This document shows positions 1-17,700 of a stretch of 64,000 nt of DNA, in pieces (position 1 is the stretch's first letter; every line of letters begins with the position of its first letter). The stretch is from NCBI GenBank assembly GCA_963931925.1, contig OZ007575.1:32118894-32182893 (forward strand), in the 5' to 3' direction. The notes beneath the pieces are model-generated. The model saw only the letters and a list, made by a program, of their open reading frames with translations, was not told the origin of the DNA and made no database searches. A program made the translations under genes and the position numbers. Source of the DNA: Onchidella celtica (taxonomy: Eukaryota; Mollusca; Gastropoda; Systellommatophora; Onchidiidae).

Positions 1-470
1 TATGCTTTTTGTCCTCCCTTCCAGAATACAAAATCTTTTCCCCAGAGTTAAGTTGTTTCAGTCCGGACTTTATCCAGCGGGTCTCGCTAACTCCAAGTAT
101 GTGCAGTCTGTATCGCCTCATCTCCATTGTAACCTGGGCACTCTTTCCTGCTTCATACATGGAGCGGACATTCCACGACGCAATCCGGAGTGACTTGTTT
201 GATGAAGGAGCAGTCGGGCCAGTGGAGTCCTTTCGGCTTTGTCCATTGTCCTTCATTGAATCTACAGGTGCAGATGCTCCCCCTTCTCCCAAGATAAAAG
301 ACTGATTTAAAGTATTTGCTTGTGTTTCTGTAACTGGTTTATTTTTACAGGGTGGGTAGTTGGCCCACCGCCAACTGGCTCTTCTCGGGAGACCAGGACC
401 TTTGCACCTTTAGTCGCCTCTTACGACACGCAGTATCACGTCAGATGTATTCTTTGCTGTCCCTCTTCTA
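1..470 (-). mobile_element. 5' end of an RTE-type LINE, fragment
   Basis: On the minus strand this stretch matches the 5' end of the complete RTE-type LINE at 25599-28833. The shared parts are the short 5' leader, the start of the ORF and the beginning of the endonuclease coding region (compare plus-strand 100-200 with 28430-28530). The copy is diverged and runs off the left edge, so its 3' part cannot be judged. It lies downstream of, or within, the PLK1 gene in the same orientation. The right boundary near 470 is where similarity to the other copy ends and a tandem repeat begins. Confidence 0.8.
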
Positions 471-471
471 C

Positions 472-1028
472 TATAAAAATTAGATAACTTTATTTGTTTA
501 TTTTGTGTTGGACGTTACAGGATGACAAACATTGAAAAGTAATGTAATTTCCCATTTTTAAGCAAGTATTTAATGGTTAAATACGGTTGACAATACAATG
601 GACATAATACTTCAGTTTGCATTGATAGCCGAGATAATTTGGATGGGACTACAAAAATTAGATGACTTTATTTCTTTATTTTGTGTTGGACCTTACCGGA
701 TGACAAACCATGAAATGTTATGTAATTCCCCATTCTTAAGCAAATATTTAATTGTTAAATATACAGTGACCATACAATGGACATAATACTTTAGTTAGCA
801 ATGGCAGCCAAGATAATTTGGATTTATTATTGGGGCTACAAAAATTAGATGACTTTATTTCTTTATTTTGTGCTGGACGTTACAGGATGACAAACCATGA
901 AAAGTAATGTAAATCCCCATTTTTAAGCAAGTATGTAACCACAGTAATTGTTAAATATACAGCGACAATACAATGGACACAGTACTTCAGTTAGCATTGA
1001 CAGCCAAGATAATTTGAATTTAATTCCA
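472..1028. repeat. Three tandem copies of a ~180-bp unit
   Basis: The unit begins with a run like CTACAAAAATTAGATGACTT, repeated at about 472, 650 and 836. Each copy carries the same landmarks: TTTATTTTGTG, GTTACAGGATGACAAAC, AAGCAAGTATT and ACAATGGACA. Copies differ by scattered substitutions and small indels, so the array is not recent. It lies in the downstream part of the PLK1 locus and contains no coding exon that I can recognise. Confidence 0.85.
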
Positions 1029-2328
1029 GTAAAATCAAGGATAATCAGATAATGCCATCATGATTATAGAAACTGTAGTGATGGTGGCCATTCACAGTGC
1101 CAGATTTCTCATTTTTCATCCTGTGTTCATTGCGGGGACTGGGAAAATGCATCTTTAGGGAACATGTTGCAAATAAACTTATCAGAGCAAGAATCAGACA
1201 AAAAAGAGACCAAAAAAATGTTGGTCATTACAAACAGATAGAGGAATGTGTCGGCCGTTACTATTAAATATAGTGTGACGACAAAAACTTCAATTTCTCT
1301 GGAGATTTGTTGTTGCATTTCTTCACCTTGAAAACACCATCTTGTGCTCCCCATATGAGAAGGACTACATACAAACTACAAAAGACCTGTTTAGATGGAC
1401 TGGGAAAATGAAATGACTGTATCCTTGCAATGTGGCTGGATGTTACAGTGTGACTACAAAATACATGATTTCTCAACTTTCTTTGTGGAGCCTTTGCAGC
1501 TGAAAACTGACCAGCCAAAGGCAACAATTCCCATTATTTGAAGGATAACATGTTATTGGAACACATGGTTAACCTGCTATTACATTGAGGTATTTCACAG
1601 TAGGTTCTTATTTTTTCATTAAAAGCGTGACACCACAAGTAATGTCCAGCCACTTTTTTTCAAACTAGCAATTATCACTTACTAAGCCCATGCAGAAAAT
1701 CTTTTTGTTCAGTATTGTCATCTTGATTTATCACTCTAAACAAAACATACCTGCCAGAATCCACAGATAAAACAAAATAACCTTTTATTTTGTTTTTTCT
1801 GAGGTCCCATACAATGTGTCCAGTTTGAAAATGTAAAAAATCAAGTCATTTTCCAAAATCAAATTCAAATTTGAAGAAAATGAGAGAAACAACTGTGATC
1901 ATCTTGCTCATGCAGGTTGTTGGATTAATTTTGAATAACCATGCACAAAGAAAACACAAATCGGAGCAAAAATGACTGAAATAACACGATCACAAAAAGG
2001 CATATGTGAAAAAGAGAGCTTTTTGGCATTGACCCATATATATTATAAATGTGTAATAAACCTAGCTCATTCCATTACTTTTCATCTCTGGAAATTTCAA
2101 CCCAAGAGTATACATTCAACTTTTTTTTTTTTTTTTTTCAAATGTGAGAATACAGACTTCAAATTCCCAAATTATCATAACAGATGTATATATTATAAAT
2201 GTGTGTTTATAAACAGTTACAGTGATAAGCACTTCAAAAGCAAAAGCCATGGAATTCTGTGAATTCACCAAGTCCTTGATACCTGTTAAGGTTTACCAAA
2301 CAGATGAAAAAAGACAAACATAACCTAC
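1029..2328. other. PLK1 intron, no exon seen
   Basis: This AT-rich stretch follows the last visible PLK1 exon on the minus strand. I searched it for polo-box coding sequence and found none. It contains a T-tract near 2122 and no clear mobile element. The rest of the PLK1 gene therefore lies left of the window, or short exons here were missed. Confidence 0.5.
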
Positions 2329-9794
<7,466 letters not shown>

Positions 9795-9872
9795 GTCAAA
9801 GCTTCTTCAATATTTGTGTCATAAGTTCACAGGTCTCTAAGTCGACAGCTCGTCGCTCTCAGGAGTCTCTGA

Positions 9873-9948
9873 TTCAAATTTAGCAGCACTGGGTTGTTGA
9901 AATTGAAGCAATTTTATTGGCTTAAAATGCTTCAGGGATTTTCATTGG
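9873..9948 (-). promoter_or_regulatory. PLK1: Candidate PLK1 promoter: two CCAAT boxes and a CHR
   Basis: Upstream of the PLK1 ATG, the minus strand carries CCAAT at 9948-9944 and 9920-9916 and TTTGAA at 9878-9873. Two NF-Y-type CCAAT boxes followed by a TTTGAA cell-cycle homology region is the known arrangement of G2/M promoters, including vertebrate PLK1. The boxes are 28 bp apart here, slightly under the usual 31-33. The transcription start is unknown and the assignment is inference. Confidence 0.45.
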
Positions 9949-10399
9949 TTGATAGGTTCTGTCGCTTACGCCTTGTAAAACAGATAGTTTAAAAAGTGTT
10001 ACCGGACTTTGGAAAGAGCTCAAATCGTTTCACTCTCATGCACCTGTGACCTGAATCAAACTTTGTGTGGGTTTTACCTGAATTGGAGTTGCATGAAATT
10101 TTTGCTACCTGAGACGTATGACTCGTTTGTTTGGCTGTACACATTTTTTTTTTATCACTGTTTTCTAATAATGGGAAGAATCATCAAACGTCAAGATGTC
10201 AGATACGATGGGGTACTAGCAATAGTCAAAAACGCATTGCCTGAATAAAGATTATTTTTCATCATTTGTGGGGACATACATTAATTTGCTTTCTAAAGAT
10301 AAACTAACCATGATGAGCCGACGAATCTCTCTGTTTCTTTTCGATTTAAAAAAGAAGGAGGTAATCGTCTGTTTTTTTTTTTTTTTTGTTTTTTTTGTT

Positions 10400-10810
10400 T
10401 TTTTAACTCAATAAAATAAAGCAAGGCGTTATTTACAAGGCATACCTTGAAACTAACTCTAGCGTTATTTTCAAGGCATACCTTAACAGCTTCTGATTGG
10501 TCAATGAAACATGCCTTGAAAATAACGCTGGCGTTAGTTCCAAGGCATACCTTGAGTCCAATAAACAATACATAGCTACCCCGGCGGCTTTCCCTGATAT
10601 GTCAATCTGACTACTACCCAGACGAACATCGGCCTACGGCCTCGATGATACAAACTGACTAGACCCTCACGTCGTTACATATCAGTCTGACAATGCACAG
10701 TCTAAGGCTGCACGTTTAGAAATACTGAAACAGCTTCTGATTGGTCAATGAAACATACCTTGAAAATAACGCTGGCGTTAGTTCCAAGGCATGCCTTGAA
10801 AATAACCACT
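10400..10810. repeat. Fold-back repeat array upstream of PLK1
   Basis: A ~72-bp unit beginning ACAGCTTCTGATTGGTCAAT occurs at 10487-10559 and 10730-10802. Inside, AAGGCATACCTTGAAACTAA (from 10437) pairs in inverse with the ATGCCTTGAAAATAACG part of the unit. The two direct copies bracket 10566-10702, which is a near-identical inverted copy of the core of the hAT-type MITE at 9026-9281. The structure could form long hairpins. Confidence 0.7.
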
Positions 10811-13433
10811 TCGTAAAATAAAAGTATACCGGGGGGTACCGTAGTTTCTGTGGCACATAGGCCCTGAAGGCTTGGGGGTGGAGTTGGAGAGATTCATACA
10901 CCGCCAGTAAAAGTTATAGACACACATTGAAGTGGCTGTCATAACCACCCGTCCCTAAAATAACGGGATGGTATAGGATTGATATGTTTATATTACATAG
11001 AGATATTAGGCTACATAGAAGCATGTCTATTGATATTTCCCGCAGTAGATAGTCATAATGATATAGTGTGCATGCTTTGCGGTGTTCGCTGGCCTTTCCT
11101 CCCTTTCTTCCTTCTTCCTTTATGCCTTCTACCTTTCTGTCTTCCTTCATCTGACTCATCTTATGTCCCCAAAAAGTATCATCATGGAAAAATTATGGGG
11201 ATCGACAGAGAACTTGCCGCTATCTGCCAGACTTCATGAGATAAACCCGCACGAAGGCGTAGTCTGGATACTTGAAACTCAACAAAGAAGAAGATGAAAA
11301 TGAAGAAGTAGAAGAAGATCCCAGAATTAACATCTTGATGCAAACACAACAACAACAAAAGGCCCCCGTGGGCGTTTCCTTTCCCAACTTGTTCGCGGAT
11401 TGCAACAGTAGACCTACTGACTAGTTTGTGGGCCCAGATCATTTTGTTTCTTATCAATGAACAAACGGCCATGGAGCTATTCGCAAACTGGACTGCAAGG
11501 GACCAGAGCATTTCGATACCTGGGTGAAAAGTAACCTCTGGCGTACACGAATCAAGACCCTTGATCTACCTTCGGACATGCTTTTCTTGGTTTTCTAAAT
11601 CTGTCCTCGGCAACTAAGGAATTACAAATCCCCACCAAATCTTCGCCTCTCCTGATAAGAAAATGACAATAGAAAGTTGATAAGACTGAGATGGTGAACC
11701 TAGAAGAATGTCAACGATACAGGCCACCCATGGCCACTACCTCTCAGGCCTACCCCGACCTTCCCGTCTGAGAATAATTCTTCATTTAAGTTTATGTTTA
11801 CTTTTCTTTTTGGAATGTAATACATGTACAAAAAGACGCATTACAATAAATTATTTATGTACGTACATAACTAGGTTAATATTCTTGTGAATAATAGGCC
11901 CACACAACGACAGTATGAGGTCCGCAGGGCTTTTAGTATAGCGTTTACTGTACAATAAGGAACACAATAATGATCAGATGACGTGGAACAGGGCATGAAA
12001 CGAAGACCAACTACGGTAATGTTGGACCTATGACTGAAGAGCAAAAGAGGAGATCGAGAGGATTAAGCTTATGGGGTCATTCCAGAGCAAAGAATGATAT
12101 TATGAATCGGGATTTCCATGCTGACGTCCCGTTCAATAATCATTGGCGGTATGAAACTAAACATTCAGTCCATATTAAAACATCCGTCAGATTCAATAAT
12201 CATCGAATCAATCAAATTTCAGGGAAATTTATAACTATAATCATATCCAAAAATAAACAGAGGAATCCTTTTTTCCCCTTTTCTTCTTGTTTTTTAAATC
12301 ATAATTTCTTCCTAACACAGTCATGAACAGATTGCAACCAAAAATATGTGCCGTTAAACGCTCTGCGAAAGAGAATTTCACTCGTGGGATAATAAAGTGA
12401 TTCTTATCTTATCTTATCAGATCGCAACTAAAAATGCACACAAAGTCATGTCTGCCACTTCTTGACGTAACTGGAAATGAAATATATAATTATATTTTCC
12501 ATTAAATTTCATCAACAGACAAAATATATTTCTTGCAATGAATGATGCCAGTAACTGATAGAATAAAGGGTTACTTTGGCCGCCACGTGGAATGACCCAT
12601 GATAAAAGCATAGGCCAGTGGTTCTCAAAGTCCCAGGCCAATTCCTCCCGGATTTTGAGTTGTCATGTAAATATTTTTCACGGCTATACTTTACAATGGG
12701 AATTGTTGACACAATTTGTGGAATTAAATATGATCTGTTAATTCGTGATCACCACGACTGTGTATATTGGTATTTCATTTTATATGTAATTTTATATATA
12801 TATATATGCATTATACTAGCTGTCCCATTGATAGATGTGATATTTAAAGTGATTTTCAAAACGATGCAAAGAGAGGCAAAGAGGATGCAAAGAGAGGCAA
12901 AGAGGATGCAAAGAGAGGCAAAGAGGATGAAAAGCGAGGCAAAGAACTAAATTTCCGATCCTACTTTTACATCCTGCTCGACGAAATTGCATGTCTTTTT
13001 TTAGGTCAAAAAGTAAATAAATAACTTTAAGTGGATTTTGTCCCAATTGGATGTGTCCGCGTAATTTATCGTCAAAATTAGAGGCAGGACACAAAGTTTC
13101 AGAATGTTTGATAATGTAGCCACGGAGTGTTAAGGGCTTGCATGTTTTCCCTTTAGCCCCATTATGGTATGATATTATACACACACAGAGTACATTCTTT
13201 CCCAGATTGCGGTTCTTCCTAATACGGCTATCCACCCCCCCCCCCCACTCCCAAAACTCCTCCCCTCAGATTTGAAATTCCTCGCCCAGGAGGCTAAGAA
13301 CGAGAACCGAGACAGGGGGATATTTAGGGCTTTTCCTAAATTCGGACAGTACATATTTCTATTACGGGCGAATCGACGGCAGTTGAACAGATCTTGTTTC
13401 ACATGAAGCCTGACAGTGATTGTTTTTACTTAT
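10811..13433. other. Intergenic, no gene seen
   Basis: This is the spacer between the divergent PLK1 and IGFBP-like genes. The short reading frames have no family resemblance and no splice partners. It holds pyrimidine-rich stretches (11085-11150), a 21-bp tandem repeat (12865-12947) and a poly-C run near 13236. Confidence 0.6.
12865..12947 (+). repeat. 21-bp tandem repeat, four copies
   Basis: The unit GATGCAAAGAGAGGCAAAGA(G) is repeated nearly perfectly four times, the last copy with two changes. Because 21 is a multiple of three the tract is open in several frames, but no gene is evident. Confidence 0.85.
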
Positions 13434-13438
13434 CTATA

Positions 13439-14676
13439 TGTCACGAGTGGAGTGAGTGCAATTAAGGGGATTGCTACAGAGCGGGTGTAGAATAAGAAGA
13501 GCTCACGACAGACGGATAGGAAAAGACGTGAAAGGGGAAGAGTAAAAATAACTCATGCAGACAAGTGGGAAAAGCGTGCGTGTATGAGTGGTGTGGAAGT
13601 CTGAATGAGGCGAAAGCGCTGGATTACTATCACTGCAAGTTAGAAGGTCCTACGGATCGGACCTGTGAATAAAAGCCCATCGGGCGGACATAAAGGGAAG
13701 CAGTCGAGAAGACTAGTGAGAGTCTTTCCAGTTATGACTGGTATGTAGAATGTTGATTGATTATTATGATTGATGTATTATATTATATTCGTCTATTACC
13801 ATGATGTGAATAAGTATATGTGAGGAATGTGGAAGTCCTTGATATCGGATATAGCAATGTGCGCCACGAGCGATAGATGAAAGTGAGTTCATGGATTTGT
13901 AGCGCGAGTGAGTAGTGTGTACTCCGATGGAAGTGTGTTACCGTAAGATGTGTGGTGAGTGAAAGGTGAACTAGTGTGTGTACGCTTCATGGATTGTAAG
14001 GAGAGGTGGAGTGAATAGAAATGGTAGGGTATTATACCAATGTAATGTTATTCTTGTAGGTGTCGGGGACGGGCCGCAGAGCCACCTCGATGAGCACAGG
14101 AGATAGGCCAGCATAGGGCCGGAGGCCACACATAGGCCAGAAGTGAGGCTGTCAGTGCAGGACAGTAGAGGCACATAAAGTCGTGGCAGTCAGGCCACGG
14201 ACAGGGACGTAGATATGAGAGTGAATGAGATACTATATTGTTGCCATGTTGATAGGCTAGTGAACTGATATTATGTTGTTGCCATGTTGATGGCTATGGA
14301 AATAATAATGTGTTATTGCCCTGCTGAGGTGCTAGGGGAGGGCTAAGGTGTATGACAATAGGGAGGTGATATTGAGAGACTGCGGTGCCAGTAAATTATT
14401 AAGGGGCTATTAAGACCCTGAGGGAGAGGCTGAGGCCGAAGTGCCTTTAGGAGTAACTACCGGATTGTGGATCCGAGGGAGAGTGTGTGTGAGAATAAGG
14501 CCGTTGTACGGCAGTGCATTTCAATAATATAATGTATGTAATTGCGCTATTATATGTATAATTATGTTTAATAAATGTGTGAGTCTGATGGGTTGTTCTG
14601 TTAAGTGTTAAACTTGTTTGTTCGTGATTGTTGTCCTGTCATACTTATTACATCTCCCAGTCTGGGATTTGTGACA
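13439..14676 (+). mobile_element. Solo LTR of a Gmr1-type Ty3 element
   Basis: This 1238-bp LTR starts TGTCACGAGTGG and ends CTGGGATTTGTGACA, the same termini as the LTRs of the intact element at 15772-24158 but in opposite orientation. CTATA flanks it on both sides (13434-13438 and 14677-14681), a 5-bp target duplication, so it arose by insertion and LTR-LTR recombination. It is clearly diverged from the other two LTRs, so it belongs to an older insertion or a sister subfamily. It carries AATAAA near its 3' end (about 14570). It ends 39 bp before the start codon of the IGFBP-like gene, in the same direction. Confidence 0.95.
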
Positions 14677-14715
14677 CTATATTCAATCAGACAAAATCAA
14701 AACAGATACTTCGAA

Positions 14716-14765
14716 ATGAATACATTATTAATTTCTGTGATCTTCGGGATTTTGTGTATCGTGAG
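14716..14765 (+). CDS. IGFBP-like gene exon 1 (signal peptide)
   Basis: ATG opens 16 codons of hydrophobic signal peptide ([16 protein letters not shown]) plus two bases, then AG|GTAGGT. The phase matches exon 2 exactly, giving R17 followed by C18. There are only 34 bases between the solo-LTR target duplication and this ATG. Confidence 0.82.
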
Positions 14766-17700
14766 GTAGGTAATGATGGACAGCACAGGGCATTAGTTTT
14801 TAAATATTCTCGACTTGTTTTAAGGCTTTGCTGGTTTAAATTGTTGGAAACCCGTTAATTTGCTCAGATGTGGTGTCTGTGTGAGTGAGTTAAGGAGCAT
14901 TCTTTCTTTCTCTTTGTTTTTTTTTATATAGTGTTTTCGTTTTTTCTTTCATACATTTCTTTTTTTTTTTCTCCCATTTTGTTTTCTTTCCATCAATCAT
15001 GTCTGAATTTGTCTGTTCTACCGAGCAATTTTTTTCCCTTCTCCGTTCTCGTGAACTTTCTCTTTTCATTTGTTTTATTTTTCTTTCTAGCTGAGTGCAT
15101 CCCTCTTCTTTCTTTTCTCTCTCTCTCTCTCTATTGCCATCTGCCCAACTGCTTATCGGGCCGATGATTTATCAATGCACACCTACAAAACAGATGCCAG
15201 GCTCTGTCATGTGCTCCCTGTGACCGGTCCAAGTGCGCACCTGCACCAAACTGCACCAGTGGAGTTGATATGGTTCAAGATGTGTGTGGGTGTTGCAACA
15301 TCTGTGCAAAAGTAGGTAACAATTTTCACATATCTCAGGGTTCCCTAGTCTGGGAAGCTGTTTCCTAAGACAGTTGTAAAGCATGCGCCAATTATAGCAG
15401 TAAGAAAACTAACAACGAACCAAAATGTTGGATGTCTCTTTCTGTTATGACAAAGAGGTACTTGTTTCGCACGGCGACTTGACGACTCTCTCTCTCTCTC
15501 TCTCTCTTTCTCTCACTCTCTTGTTCTCTATCTCTCTCTTTCTCTCTCTCTCACTCTTTTTCTCTCTCTCTCTCTCTCTCTTTTTCTCTCTCTCTCTCTT
15601 TCTCTCTCTCTCCCTCTCTCTCTTCTCTCTCTTGTTCTCTCTCTCTTTCTCTCTCTCTCACTCTTTTTCCCTCTTTCTCTCTTTCTCCCTCTCTCTCTCT
15701 CCTCTCTCTTTCTCTCTCTCTTGCTCTCTTTCTCTCTCTTTCTTTCTCTCTCTGTATGTTAATGTGTTCATTGTCACAAATCCCAGACTGGGAGATGTAA
15801 TAAGTATGACAGGACAACAATCACGAACGAACAAGTTTAACACTTAACAGAACAACCCATCAGACTCACACATTTATTAAACATAATTATACAAATAATA
15901 GCGCCATTACATACATTATATTATTGAAATTAACTGCCGTACAACGGCCTTATTCTCACATGCACTCTTCCTCGGATAAACAACCCGGTAGTTACTTCCT
16001 AAAGGCACTTCGGCCTCAGCCTCTCCCCTCAGGGTCTTAATAGCACATTAATAATTCACTGGCACCGCAGTCTCTCAACATCACCTTCCTATTGTCATAC
16101 ACCTTAGCATTCCACTAGCACCTCCGCAGGGCAATAACACATTATCATTTCAATAGCCCATCAACATGGCAATAGTACATTATCAGTTCACTACCCATCA
16201 ACATGGCAATAGTACATTATCACATTCACGCTCATATCTACGTCCCTGTCCGTGGCCTGACTGCCACGACTTTATGTGCCTCTACTGTCCTGCACTGACA
16301 GCCTCACTCTTGGCCTATGTGTGGCTCCCGGCCCTATGCTGGCCTATCACCGTAGGCGGCGCTCTTTGGCCCGACCTTGGCACCTACAAGAATAACATTA
16401 CATTGGTATAATGCCCTACCATTTCTATTCACTCCACCTCTCCTTACAACCCATGAAGCGTACACACAATAGTTCACCTTTCACTCACCAAACATCTTAC
16501 GGTAACACACCTCCATCGGAGTACACAATACTCACTCGTGCTACAAATCCATGAACTCACTTTCATCTATCGCTCATGGCGCACATTGCTATATCCAATA
16601 TCAAGGACTTCCACATTCCTCACATATACTTATTTACATCATGGTAATAGACGAATATAATATAATACATCAATCATAATTATCAATCAACGTTCTACCT
16701 ACCAGTCATCACTGGAAAAACCACTCTCATCCGTCTTCCGACTGCTCCCCTTATGTTCGCCCGCTGGGCTCTTACTAGCGTCCGTTCAGTAGGACCTTCT
16801 AACTTGCAGTGATAGTAATACAGCGCTTTCGCCTCATTCAGACCCCCCACTACTCACAACAGCACGCTTTAACTTACTTGTCTACGTGCGTTAATTTTAC
16901 TCTCCTCCTTTCCCCCCGTAATTATTAACCATCGCTCACTCCACTCGTGACATCATCCCCCACCCCAAAAAAATTAATGCAATTAATTTCAAATCGCATC
17001 AAGATGACTGTCAACGAGTGAGCGTGAGCAATACCTACATAAAAATGACCTACCAATGCCCCTAGCACATAAAATACCGGAATCAGGGGAAAATATGGGG
17101 ATCAATATGCCCTGCATTATGCATATATGTATCACATCATCAATAGCTAACTAAACACACTACCTAATACAGAATCAAAAACCAATCAACCTATCAACCA
17201 TTCTTCCTATCATATTTATAATGTCAATATTTTAAAGTCGACTCATTCACACAGATCCTGTCAATGTTCCTGTCCTCCGATGTATAAGCTCCTGAACTCT
17301 TCCCCTAGGCTCGACTAAGGTAGTCGGCGATATGATTGCTGGTTCCTGGAATTGGTTGAATAACGAAGGTATACGGCTGCAAAGCCAATGCCCATCTAGA
17401 CAAGCGTGGGCTGGACGAACGATTCTTCGACAAAAACGTTAGTGGCTTGTGGTCTGTCTGGATACAAAATTCTCGTCCCATGAGATAACGTCCTAATTTC
17501 TGGACGGACCACACAATGGCAAGACACTCCCGCTCTATCACAGAATATTTTCTTTCTCTCTGCAATAACTTCCTACTGACATAACATACAGGATGGAGAC
17601 ATTCGTTCTTCTCCTGTAGAAGACAAGCGCCGACACCAGAGTCCGACGCATCCGTTCTGAGGATAAAATTAGATCGAAAATCGGGTAATATCAGAATGGG

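Noticed and set aside
1..2328. PLK1 polo-box exons
   Set aside because: I looked for polo-box sequence on the minus strand and found none. The remaining exons are presumed outside the window.
12865..12947. CRISPR-like array
   Set aside because: Units are contiguous without unique spacers, and the genome is an animal's. It is a simple 21-bp tandem repeat. The same holds for the 38-bp array at 59853.
15425..15847. Long Ser/Leu reading frames
   Set aside because: They are translations of the CT microsatellite in several frames on both strands, with no splice signals or domains.
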